Source: Bacteroidota bacterium
GTDB taxonomy: Bacteria > Bacteroidota > Bacteroidia > Chitinophagales > Chitinophagaceae
Length of the DNA stretch: 64,000 bases
Assembly: GCA_005882315.1 (NCBI GenBank)
Contig: VBAR01000003.1
Coordinates: 378,907-442,906, forward strand
Direction of reading: 5' to 3'
Below the pieces are notes generated by a model. The model had not been told where the DNA came from. It saw only the letters and a program-made list of their open reading frames with translations, and made no database searches. Made by a program: the position numbers and the translations under genes. Shown in pieces: positions 28,437 through 36,318 of this stretch (positions are counted from its first letter, which is position 1; every line of letters begins with the position of its first letter).

Positions 28437-30839
28437 TTAAAAAATTGCTTCTGTTAGTTTCTCCTGGAGGCTGATTATTTGTTTTTCAGCCAGTAATTTT
28501 TCAACTGTTAATCGTGCCATCAGGTAACTGACAGTTGACTCAGCGCCCTGGTTGAGGTTTACATAACTTTCTTCAAGCCCGTCATAACATCCGCCGGTGC
28601 ATGGATTGTATATAACCTGTTGCAGGTGATTATTCCCTAAAAACCAATTGAACGATATTTCCATTCTTCGCAGGTAGGTCTCATCTTTAAACACATCATA
28701 GAATTTATGCATTGCAAGAACAGTATAAGCTACATCGATAGGTTGTTCACCACCAGCAGTAACATAGACCGCAGTATTTTCCTTATGCAGCCATGTTTTA
28801 TTGGAAATTACTTTTATGCTGTTTTCTCCAAAAGTCTTCGACAATAAAAAATCAAAAGATGATTTTGCAATGTCTTTATATACCTGTTCACCGGTGGCTA
28901 ACCAGGCACATAACATTGCCTCAGGTATAATGCTGTTGGCATAGGTAAGATAACTTTCAAACCATTGCCATTCACTCTCTGCTTCATGCTTGTACATTTG
29001 CACCAGCCTGTTTGCCAGTTGCCTTATCAACGATGTTCCCCGGATCGTTTTATTTTTTTTATTACGGTAGTACAATCCTTTAATTGCAAAAGCCATTGCC
29101 CGTGTCGAATAGATCTTATTTACATTCAGCATTGCCTTTTGCATTGTTAAAGCGGCATCTTCAGTTAGATCTAGCGGAAGTGATCTGTTCATTGAGATCA
29201 GGTAACCAAGAGCCCAAATGGCTCTTCCATTTGAATCAGCAAGATTGGTAGAATTATTTTCTTCTGTAAAAACCCTTTTTTCACTTACATAATTCAAAAA
29301 ATAACCATCGGGCTGTAAACAGTACTTTATAAAATTAAAGTAGATATTAATATATTCAATTACTGTTTCATCTCCCGTTAGTTCATAATACTGACACATT
29401 GCGATCATTGCCCTTGCATTATCATCCAATGTGTATCCTGAGTCAATATCCGGCTGGTTGATCTTTGAAAACTGGATCATCCCAAAACCAGTTGTCATTT
29501 TTTTTATATGGGTAAGATTGATGACAGGTAAATTATATTTCAGTTCAATTTGTTCATCGCTGATCTTTTCAAACAGGTGTGCATGGCTGATAGCTGCGTT
29601 TTCCCAGGCAGTAGATGCCATACGGTGTAATCCGTTTGACCCAATATTTTTTCTCAACTGTTCATCCTCAAATAACCTGTTTACAGCTTCGGTTAATTGA
29701 ATGGAGTTTTGAAAATCTATTGTTATCCCGGCATCATCCTTTAGCACTTCACGGGCATGCGGAATAGGAGTGGAGATAACCGGGCAGCCGCAACTGATAG
29801 CATATGAGAATGTTCCGCTTACAGCCTGGTTAGGGTCACGTGAAGTAAATAAATAAATATCGGTTAGCTGTAAATACTCTAACAGTTCGGGTAGTGGTAA
29901 ATAATCATTTATAAAATGTACGTGTTGTTGCAGATGCAAAGCTGAAACCTTTGCTTCAAGCATTAAGCGATACTTTTCTCCATCGTGTTTTATTATTGTT
30001 GGATGTGTTTTACCAATAACCAGGAAAACAACATCTGGATTTTTTTTAATTATAGCAGGTAATGCTTCCAGGGTGGTTTCAATACTTTTTCCGGGGCCTA
30101 ACAGTCCGAACGTGGATAGTACTTTTTTCCCCGTTAATTTATACTTGCTCTTTAAAAGTTCCTTATCTGCATGCAATACCAGGTGTGTGCCATGAGGGAT
30201 CACTGCTATCTTTTCCCCGGGTATTTCATAGTCAGTTACAAGGATGCCTTCTGAAATATGGGTCATTACGATAATTGATGCGGCAGCAGCGGAAAGTATT
30301 TGCACTTTTGTTTTTAATGCTTCATCCGGGTGTGGTATTACAGTATGAAAAACCATAATAACAGGTTTGTTAAGTGCAAGCAGAAACTGCAGAAACTCAT
30401 CTTCTTTGTTTTCAAAAAGCCCAAACTCATGCTGGACCATTACCATCCGGATATCCGGGTCGGAATTTATTCTCTTTGCTAACTGTATAAATGCGTCTGC
30501 ATGACCTGTATTGAGAATATATTTTATTTCATCTGTATAAATATGATTTTCATTTTCTGATTCAAGCGGACAAATATGAATGGCAAATGAATGATCAAAT
30601 TTATTTTTTAATGTGCTTATAAGATCCTGTGAATAGGTCGCAATTCCACATTGCCTCGGAGGATATGTAGTTATAAATAAGATACCGGGCAATTTTTCAA
30701 TTGGGTTGGAAACAGGCTGTTCAATTTTTATCCTGTTGATACGAACCTTTTGAACACTTTTTGTACCTGCAGGTGTCATGCCGTGCGAACTGCCAATGAA
30801 AAGATTATTAACTGGTAAAATTGCAACTTCATTTGTCAT
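28437..30839 (-). CDS. GT4 glycosyltransferase with C-terminal all-helical domain
   Basis: An 800-residue cytosolic protein. Residues about 45-430 are a GT-B fold of family GT4: the N-terminal nucleotide-fold start ITTYPPRQCGIATYSQDL, FGLLGPGKSIETTLEALP as the start of the donor domain, and SGTFSYAISCGCPVIST with nearby acidic residues for the sugar nucleotide. Residues about 460-790 are an all-helical region (GYTLDDNARAMIAMCQYY, ESYVNLNQGAEST), like an alpha/alpha toroid of glycosidase type. Such fusions are known in Bacteroidota and may make or trim a stress-related sugar polymer. The start lies about 90 bases after tripartite promoter copy 2. Confidence 0.85.
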   Translation of the reverse strand: MTNEVAILPVNNLFIGSSHGMTPAGTKSVQKVRINRIKIEQPVSNPIEKLPGILFITTYPPRQCGIATYSQDLISTLKNKFDHSFAIHICPLESENENHIYTDEIKYILNTGHADAFIQLAKRINSDPDIRMVMVQHEFGLFENKEDEFLQFLLALNKPVIMVFHTVIPHPDEALKTKVQILSAAAASIIVMTHISEGILVTDYEIPGEKIAVIPHGTHLVLHADKELLKSKYKLTGKKVLSTFGLLGPGKSIETTLEALPAIIKKNPDVVFLVIGKTHPTIIKHDGEKYRLMLEAKVSALHLQQHVHFINDYLPLPELLEYLQLTDIYLFTSRDPNQAVSGTFSYAISCGCPVISTPIPHAREVLKDDAGITIDFQNSIQLTEAVNRLFEDEQLRKNIGSNGLHRMASTAWENAAISHAHLFEKISDEQIELKYNLPVINLTHIKKMTTGFGMIQFSKINQPDIDSGYTLDDNARAMIAMCQYYELTGDETVIEYINIYFNFIKYCLQPDGYFLNYVSEKRVFTEENNSTNLADSNGRAIWALGYLISMNRSLPLDLTEDAALTMQKAMLNVNKIYSTRAMAFAIKGLYYRNKKNKTIRGTSLIRQLANRLVQMYKHEAESEWQWFESYLTYANSIIPEAMLCAWLATGEQVYKDIAKSSFDFLLSKTFGENSIKVISNKTWLHKENTAVYVTAGGEQPIDVAYTVLAMHKFYDVFKDETYLRRMEISFNWFLGNNHLQQVIYNPCTGGCYDGLEESYVNLNQGAESTVSYLMARLTVEKLLAEKQIISLQEKLTEAIF

Positions 30840-30927
30840 TTTTGGAATATTCCTGAATTGTTTGTTTAGAAAGAATTATCCAAATAATTGTCTAAAACCG
30901 GTGTAATTGAATCAACTTCAGGAGCAG

Positions 30928-30992
30928 TAAAGGTGAATTATAGTAAGCAGAAAAGGCTTACACAATCTCAGGTATAAGTTACATAATTCATA
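30928..30992 (-). promoter_or_regulatory. Tripartite stress-island promoter, copy 2
   Basis: Minus strand: TATGAAT (30992-30986), TGTAAC (30983-30978), TGTAAG (30962-30957), CACCTTTA (30935-30928). Spacings 21 and 48 as in all copies. Serves the GT4 gene starting at 30839. Confidence 0.85.
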
Positions 30993-31016
30993 TAGCCATG
31001 AACCAGGATTTGAGAT

Positions 31017-31448
31017 TTACATCCTTGCCATATACCAGTTCAGTTCTTTCTCTATTTTTTCGTAGTGAAAAAAGGCCGTAATGTTTTTTTGAAGACGAAG
31101 AAAGGCTGTTTCGCTTTTCACCACATAATCAAAAGCCCTGTGGTGCATACAACTGACGGCTACATCAATTTTATCCTGCGATGATAACATTACAACAGGG
31201 ATATCAGGATTGATCGATTTTATCTTGTCGAGGGTTTCTATTCCGTTCATTGCGTTTTTATCTATCCCGTTCAGGTGATAATCCAGAATGATTACATCAG
31301 GTTTATGCGATAAATTTTCCAGGCAAAGTTCGCCTGTGGCAAATGTTTCAACAGTAAAATCGGTGTGATGAAGAAATTCGATTTCCAGTGATTTCAGGAA
31401 TAATGCATCGTCATCTACCAGGAAAAGTTTAATTTTTTCGTTGTTCAT
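31017..31448 (-). CDS. Response regulator, receiver domain only
   Basis: 143 residues with a receiver domain: acidic pair in FLVDDDALFL, phospho-acceptor Asp in VIILDYHLNG near residue 56, Ser in MLSSQDK, and Lys in YVVKSETAF near 112. No DNA-binding domain. Its start overlaps the end of the hybrid kinase gene by four bases, so the two are translationally coupled. The kinase has its own receiver and HPt domains, so this protein may be the end of a phosphorelay or act through protein contact. Confidence 0.9.
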   Translation of the reverse strand: MNNEKIKLFLVDDDALFLKSLEIEFLHHTDFTVETFATGELCLENLSHKPDVIILDYHLNGIDKNAMNGIETLDKIKSINPDIPVVMLSSQDKIDVAVSCMHHRAFDYVVKSETAFLRLQKNITAFFHYEKIEKELNWYMARM

Positions 31449-33934
31449 GGTTGGTTGTTTTTAATCCGGGAAAGTTCCTCTGTTAATTCGGTGCATGCTC
31501 TTGAGCAAATATTTTCAATGTGTAAGATCATCCCGGGTATTTGCTCCACCTGTTGCTGTAAGCTGGCATAGTCCTGTACTTTTTTTGCCATCGCCTCAAC
31601 ATCCGTGCTGATTCCCATTATTGAAAAGGAAGGGATCATTTTATGTACTGCTTCATACAATGAATTCCATTCTTTATCCCGGAAACTTTGTTTCATTGCG
31701 ATGATCAATGGCGGGGTTTGCTCCAGGTAAAGTGAGATCATTTCCATCATCAGCTTCGGATCAGATTTGGTACGGCGGATCAAATAAGCAAGGTCTGTAC
31801 ATTTTGTTTTTTCACCTTCTCCACTTTCTTTTTGCTTATGAAGTGTTGTTTGTACCGGCTTTCTTACCAGCCCGGCTATTTTACTATACAATATTCTTTC
31901 GTCAATCGGTTTTGCAATATAGTCGTTCATACCTACTGCTTTGCATTTTGCAAGGTCAACAGTTGTTACATCTGCCGTTAAAGCGATGATGGGGATCTTT
32001 GACTTCAGTGTCTTACGAATATATTCAGTGGCCTCAAACCCGTTCATCTCAGGCATCTGGAGGTCCATCAAAATAATATCATAGGATTCGGTTTGCAGTT
32101 TTTCTACAGCAATTTTTCCGTTAGCCGCAATATCCTGTTCAAAGCCGAAATCATCAAGCAATGTTTTCATCAATAGCTGGTTGAGAGCAATATCTTCTAC
32201 TACCAGCACTTTAATATTTTTTACTGTTGCATCCAGTTCAGAAATTCCTGGTTCTTCTTCAATCACAGCGCTGGTTTTTTGAAAACTTAATATGAAACTA
32301 AAAACAGAGCCCTCATCAATTTTACTTTTCACACTAATGGTTCCGCCCTGCGGCTCTACTAATTGTTTTACAATGGAAAGCCCCAAACCCGTTCCCCCAT
32401 ACAGTCTTGAAGTATGGCTGGATGCCTGCTGAAAGTTTTCAAAAATTCTCCCGATTTTGTTTTCCTCTATGCCGATGCCGGTATCTGCTACTGCAAATTC
32501 AATGCTTACTGACTCTTCATCTTCATCCAGTAGATTTACACTTACTGTAATTTTTCCTTTTGTTGTAAACTTTACAGCATTACTCAACAGGTTTAAGATG
32601 ATCTGGTGCAATCGCACCGGGTCGCCTACCAACACATCCGGGATCCTGCTGTCGTATTCTTTTACCAGTTTAAGATTTTTTTCCTGGATCTTCGGTTCGA
32701 ACATATGCATCATGGCAGAGATGGACAATGCCATCTTAAATGGTGTTTGCTCAAAGGTCATTTTCCCTGCATCTACTTTCGCCAGGTCGAGTATATCATT
32801 GATGAGTACAATTAAAGCATCACCGCTCATTTTTATGGCGGTTAAATATTCTTTTTGTTTAGCCGACAATTCTGTTTTCAGCAGCACTTTTGTAAACCCG
32901 ATGATCGCATTCATGGGTGTACGTATTTCATGACTCATGTTGGATAAAAATTGCTGTTTTGCTTTCACGGCATCTTCCGCAATTTGCGTAGCATTTTCAG
33001 CCTTACTTTTTGCTTCTTCTGCAATTCCAGTTGCTAACTCGGCAAATACAATTGCCTCAGTCAATTCTTTTTCATTTCTTTTTTGTTCTGTAATATCTCT
33101 TGCTACCACAACGGCGCCGAGCACTTTTCCATCCTCATCTTTATAAACAGACCCGTTAAATAATACGTCTGTCAACTTGTGATCCATTATAGTTAACGGA
33201 TAATCTGTTACAAAACCTTTTGCGAATACTTCCTGGTAAACTTCACGGGCCCTATGTGGCTCAGTAAAATAATCAAAGAAATCAGTGCCTGTAAGTTTTT
33301 CCCTTGTCAAACCTGTAATGTTCGCCAATGCTTCATTCATATCGGTGATCTTACCTTCTGTACTTATAGTAACCAATGGATCATAACTTGCTTCAATAAG
33401 ACTACGGGAATATTGGGAGGCCAATTTTGCAGAATTGCTGTGCGCTTCAAGTTCTTTTTTTACAATTTTCTGTTTTTCTTTCTCCTTGCTTTGAAAAATA
33501 AGTTCTTTGTTAGCAATGACTAACTCAGCTGCCCGTTTTTCCTTCATTTTGTTTTGAAAGACAAGTTCTTTGTTAGCAATGACTAACTCAGCTGCCCGTT
33601 TTTCTTTCATTTTGTTTTGAAAGACAAGTTCTTTGTTGGCAATACTTAACTCAGCTGCCCGTTTTCCCTTCTCTTTATTTTGAAAGACAAGTTCTTTATT
33701 GGCAATGCTTAACTCAGCTGCCCGTTTTCCCTTCTCTTTATTTTGAAAGACAAGTTCTTTGTTGGCAATACTTAATTCTACTGCTCTGTTTCCTTTCTCT
33801 TTTTTTTGAAAGGCAAGTTCTTTTCGTATAATGACCACTTCCGCTGATAGTTTTTTCTTCTCTTGCTTTTGAAAGGCAAGTTCTTTAAGAGCTACCAATA
33901 ACTCATCTTTACCCGATTTTTTTAGTTTAGCCAT
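31445..33934 (-). CDS. Hybrid sensor histidine kinase with repeat coiled coil, PAS, receiver and HPt
   Basis: 829 residues without membrane segments, so a cytosolic sensor. Residues 1-160 are a coiled coil made of near-identical 21-residue repeats (KRAAELSIANKELVFQNKEKG type). A PAS domain follows (about 175-295, SYDPLVTISTEGKITDMNEAL). HisKA has the phospho-His in FLSNMSHEIRTPMNAII near 335. The ATPase domain shows NLLSNAVKFT, DTGIGIEE and GGTGLGLSIVKQL. The receiver domain (about 588-705) has Asp in IILMDLQMPEMNG, and a C-terminal HPt domain has His in EAVHKMIPSF. It sits in a unit with the AraC-like gene upstream (27-bp gap) and the receiver gene downstream. Confidence 0.92.
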   Translation of the reverse strand: MAKLKKSGKDELLVALKELAFQKQEKKKLSAEVVIIRKELAFQKKEKGNRAVELSIANKELVFQNKEKGKRAAELSIANKELVFQNKEKGKRAAELSIANKELVFQNKMKEKRAAELVIANKELVFQNKMKEKRAAELVIANKELIFQSKEKEKQKIVKKELEAHSNSAKLASQYSRSLIEASYDPLVTISTEGKITDMNEALANITGLTREKLTGTDFFDYFTEPHRAREVYQEVFAKGFVTDYPLTIMDHKLTDVLFNGSVYKDEDGKVLGAVVVARDITEQKRNEKELTEAIVFAELATGIAEEAKSKAENATQIAEDAVKAKQQFLSNMSHEIRTPMNAIIGFTKVLLKTELSAKQKEYLTAIKMSGDALIVLINDILDLAKVDAGKMTFEQTPFKMALSISAMMHMFEPKIQEKNLKLVKEYDSRIPDVLVGDPVRLHQIILNLLSNAVKFTTKGKITVSVNLLDEDEESVSIEFAVADTGIGIEENKIGRIFENFQQASSHTSRLYGGTGLGLSIVKQLVEPQGGTISVKSKIDEGSVFSFILSFQKTSAVIEEEPGISELDATVKNIKVLVVEDIALNQLLMKTLLDDFGFEQDIAANGKIAVEKLQTESYDIILMDLQMPEMNGFEATEYIRKTLKSKIPIIALTADVTTVDLAKCKAVGMNDYIAKPIDERILYSKIAGLVRKPVQTTLHKQKESGEGEKTKCTDLAYLIRRTKSDPKLMMEMISLYLEQTPPLIIAMKQSFRDKEWNSLYEAVHKMIPSFSIMGISTDVEAMAKKVQDYASLQQQVEQIPGMILHIENICSRACTELTEELSRIKNNQP
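33480..33880 (-). repeat. Tandem 63-bp repeats inside kinase gene
   Basis: About six in-frame copies of a 63-bp unit encoding 21 residues (three heptads). The three central copies are almost identical at DNA level, and those at the edges are more diverged. Copy number is likely to vary by recombination or slippage, which would change coiled-coil length without breaking the frame. Confidence 0.85.
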
Positions 33935-33961
33935 ATTCTATCTTGATAAAATTCGTTTACC

Positions 33962-34540
33962 TTATTTTATTCCCTTTGTCTCAAAAGCTTTAGGGGAAAT
34001 ACCAATTTCTTCGATCGGGTTTCGCCTTTTGTCCTTCAATTGTTTGAAATGAGAAGGAGAGAGTCCTGTAGCTTTTTTAAACTGGTTGGATAAATGAGCA
34101 ATACTGCTGTAATTCATCTTCCAGGCGATCTCTGTAATGTTCAGTTCATCATAAATGATCAACTCTTTTATCCGCTCAACTTTATGCGCAATGATAAAAT
34201 GTTCAATAGTGATTCCCTGCACCTCTGAAAACAAGTTGGCCATGTAAGTATAATCGTGATTTAATTTGGCACTTAAGAAATCAGAAAAGTTTGTCTTGAT
34301 AAGTTCATCTGAATGATGAACCATTTCAATAACTGCATTTTTAATTTTTTCGATCAGAATAGCTTTCTTATCATCCATTAACTCAAGCCCTGTACTACGT
34401 AATGCAATTTTTATTTGCTCCCGCTGCTCCTCAGAAATGTTTTCCATGATCTCCACTTCTCCCAAATCCACTACAATAAAATGCAGTCCGAGTTTTTTCA
34501 GCTCTTCTTTAACCACCATTTTACAGCGGTTGCTTACCAT
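33962..34540 (-). CDS. AraC-type regulator with N-terminal HMA-like segment (paralogue A)
   Basis: 192 residues from the ATG at 34540. The paralogue at 41136 has seven more N-terminal residues (KLFIKN before MVCIRC). The same segment, KIFIKH, is encoded just upstream here and could be reached from a CTG at 34561, so the real start may be that codon. Residues 1-75 resemble a small metal-binding fold, but the first Cys of the C-x-x-C is Ser (MVSNRC). Residues about 85-180 are an AraC helix-turn-helix pair (YMANLFSEVQGITIEHFIIAHKVERIKELI, NITEIAWKMNYSSIAHLSNQFKKATGLSP). It leads a unit with the hybrid kinase and receiver, behind promoter copy 3, so it may regulate itself. Confidence 0.88.
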   Translation of the reverse strand: MVSNRCKMVVKEELKKLGLHFIVVDLGEVEIMENISEEQREQIKIALRSTGLELMDDKKAILIEKIKNAVIEMVHHSDELIKTNFSDFLSAKLNHDYTYMANLFSEVQGITIEHFIIAHKVERIKELIIYDELNITEIAWKMNYSSIAHLSNQFKKATGLSPSHFKQLKDKRRNPIEEIGISPKAFETKGIK

Positions 34541-34589
34541 GTGTTTTATGAAAATTTTCAGATATAGCCTGTTTTGTTGAAAGTAGCGT

Positions 34590-34654
34590 TAAAGGTGGCT
34601 CATTATTCGTCAAAGAATGTTACATAATTATGCGAAAAGGTTATAGTATTCACA
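34590..34654 (-). promoter_or_regulatory. Tripartite stress-island promoter, copy 3
   Basis: Minus strand: TGTGAAT (34654-34648), TATAAC (34645-34640), TGTAAC (34624-34619), CACCTTTA (34597-34590). Spacings 21 and 48. Drives AraC paralogue A, the hybrid kinase and the receiver gene. The predicted transcription start is only about 22 bases before the possible CTG start at 34561. Confidence 0.85.
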
Positions 34655-34700
34655 CATTAATTGAATTCCGGCAGTTCAGCGCAGGTATTAATTGCCTTTT

Positions 34701-35306
34701 TTAAGCTAGTTGTTTTTGCTCCGATACTGAAAGGTTATCTGCTACTGCTTCAGCATTTATACCTAACTCGGCAAGTTCTGATAATCTTTCGTTGACTGCT
34801 TTTTCTTCGGTTAAAATTTCATGTAATAAAAGGGATGCCTCCGTTTCGCCTAATGCATCAGCGAAAGAACAAAGCGTTCCATAAGTTGCAATTTCATAAT
34901 GTTCAATTTTTTGAACTGCTGAAATAATTGCAGCATCCCTTACCTTTCCGTCCTCAGTACCTTTCATTATTGATCTTGCGTCCTTGATTAAATACGACAT
35001 CGCTTTGCATTTTTTGCTTTCCGACTTTTCGCCAGTAAAAGTGAAAGCTCCTTCTAACTTTGTTACATGCTTTTGGGTAGCCTCCAGATGCCCGATAAGT
35101 GCTTCCACCAATAAAACTGCTGTTGCATTTTTGATCATTTTAGGAAAAGCTTTGGTGAGTGCCTTTTCTGACCTGTAGATATCCTGTATTTCATCAATAA
35201 ATAATTCACGAAGTCCTTTATTAGGGTCATGTTCTTTCTTCTTTGCTTTTCGCTTGTTTCTTTTAAATGTTCCGTTTAGTGGAAACTGTTTAGTTATATC
35301 TTTCAT
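34701..35306 (-). CDS. YciE/DUF892 ferritin-like protein
   Basis: 201 residues. A Lys/Arg-rich N-terminal extension (about 1-28) precedes a DUF892 four-helix bundle with LRELFIDEIQDIYRSEKAL at its start. Carboxylate and His residues at helix positions (LIGHLEATQKHV, KIEHYEIATYGTL, LLHEILTEEKAVNERL) can form a di-metal site. YciE/YciF-type proteins are general-stress proteins of ferritin-like fold. It follows the ferritin gene by 28 bases and is probably in the same transcript. Confidence 0.9.
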   Translation of the reverse strand: MKDITKQFPLNGTFKRNKRKAKKKEHDPNKGLRELFIDEIQDIYRSEKALTKAFPKMIKNATAVLLVEALIGHLEATQKHVTKLEGAFTFTGEKSESKKCKAMSYLIKDARSIMKGTEDGKVRDAAIISAVQKIEHYEIATYGTLCSFADALGETEASLLLHEILTEEKAVNERLSELAELGINAEAVADNLSVSEQKQLA

Positions 35307-35334
35307 TTTTTTTATTTAGTTACTGTGATTTTAT

Positions 35335-35886
35335 TTAAGGATTTTCTGCTGTTACGTCTTCCGCCAACTTTGACTCACCGGATTTTTTTTCAATGTCTCT
35401 GTCCATGGAATATAGAGCATCACTGCTTATTTTTTCGCCACCGGCTAATTTCATTTTGTCCAATAAGTCCATCACCAGCATTTCTTCTTCTATCTGTTCC
35501 TTTACAAACCATTGCAGAAAATTCCACGTTGCCCAATCTTCTTCATCAAAACTCATTTTTACAAGCTTATAAACAGCTGCAGTATTATCTGTTTCATGCA
35601 CAAATATTTTTTCAAAACAATTGTTTATACTTACTGGTGATGCGGGTGGGGCTGGGATGGCGGTTACCTCTACTTTGGCACCTCTTTTTAAAATGTACTC
35701 TAATATCTTCATCATATGGTTACGTTCTTCCTGTGCATGCCGGAAAAGAAAATTCGCAATACCTGACATGCCCTGGCCATCGGCCCATGCTGCATACGAT
35801 AAATAAATTTGTGATGCATGTGCCTCTTTTGTTATTTGCGCATTCAGCGCAGCCGAAAGGGTTTTTGATAGTCTGTTAGTATTCAT
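35335..35886 (-). CDS. ftnA: Ferritin
   Basis: 183 residues from the ATG at 35886 (MNTNRLSKTL). A non-haem ferritin: helix A LNAQITKEAHASQIYLSYAAW, helix B FRHAQEERNHMMKILEYI with the ferroxidase Glu and His, and a third helix WFVKEQIEEEMLVMDLLDKM. It stores iron in the cytosol as a 24-mer in this family and oxidises Fe2+. It is longer than E. coli FtnA by a charged C-terminal tail (EKKSGESKLAEDVTAENP). Co-transcribed with a 32-residue membrane peptide upstream and the DUF892 gene downstream, behind promoter copy 4. Confidence 0.92.
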   Translation of the reverse strand: MNTNRLSKTLSAALNAQITKEAHASQIYLSYAAWADGQGMSGIANFLFRHAQEERNHMMKILEYILKRGAKVEVTAIPAPPASPVSINNCFEKIFVHETDNTAAVYKLVKMSFDEEDWATWNFLQWFVKEQIEEEMLVMDLLDKMKLAGGEKISSDALYSMDRDIEKKSGESKLAEDVTAENP

Positions 35887-36008
35887 AATTTGATTAAGTA
35901 AGTTCAATTTGACTGTACACTTAGTTCATCCGGGTTTCTTCCGGCATTCCGTTTTTACGAGTAATTATTCTTCACCCTGTTGATTCAGTTTGGATCTATC
36001 TTAAATAA

Positions 36009-36107
36009 TTAACCGGAGAAGAAAAAAGCAAGAATAGCTGCTGCGATCAGCAATGCCATAGAAAACAGCACAGCTACTGTAAATTTTGCGTTTGTAAATA
36101 TTCTCAT
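36009..36107 (-). CDS. 32-residue single-span membrane peptide
   Basis: An ATG at 36107 opens a 32-codon frame, MRIFTNAKFTVAVLFSMALL followed by IAAAILAFFFSG. It has a short positively charged N-terminus and one long hydrophobic helix. It starts about 30 bases after the predicted transcription start of promoter copy 4, which supports it being translated. The ferritin gene follows 122 bases later on the same strand. A possible regulator or partner of a membrane protein; no family known to me. Confidence 0.65.
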   Translation of the reverse strand: MRIFTNAKFTVAVLFSMALLIAAAILAFFFSG

Positions 36108-36143
36108 ATCTTTTATCTTGTATATCAGTGATAGTAAGCAATC

Positions 36144-36208
36144 TAAAGTTCAGTTTATATAGACCTTCCAGTGTTATATACCTATTGAAAAAAGTTACAA
36201 AATTCACA
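36144..36208 (-). promoter_or_regulatory. Tripartite stress-island promoter, copy 4
   Basis: Minus strand: TGTGAAT (36208-36202), TGTAAC (36199-36194), TATAAC (36178-36173), GAACTTTA (36151-36144). Spacings 21 and 48. Drives the 32-residue peptide gene and probably ferritin and DUF892. Confidence 0.85.
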
Positions 36209-36221
36209 CATTTTAAGTAAA

Positions 36222-36244
36222 AGCCACCAGTTAAACTGGTGGCT
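36222..36244 (-). terminator. Hairpin terminator after the second DUF4476 gene
   Basis: AGCCACCAGTT pairs with AACTGGTGGCT, nearly without loop, and on the minus strand TTTTACTT follows. It lies 14 bp upstream of promoter copy 4 and insulates the two units. Confidence 0.75.
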
Positions 36245-36318
36245 ATATCGAAAAGAGGGATTAATAGTTATTGATATCTGCCAGTCTTAAATCTGCTATG
36301 ATTAATAATCCCGGTCTA

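Noticed and set aside
33480-33880. CRISPR-like tandem repeat
   Set aside because: The repeats are contiguous, coding and in frame within a kinase gene, with no spacers.
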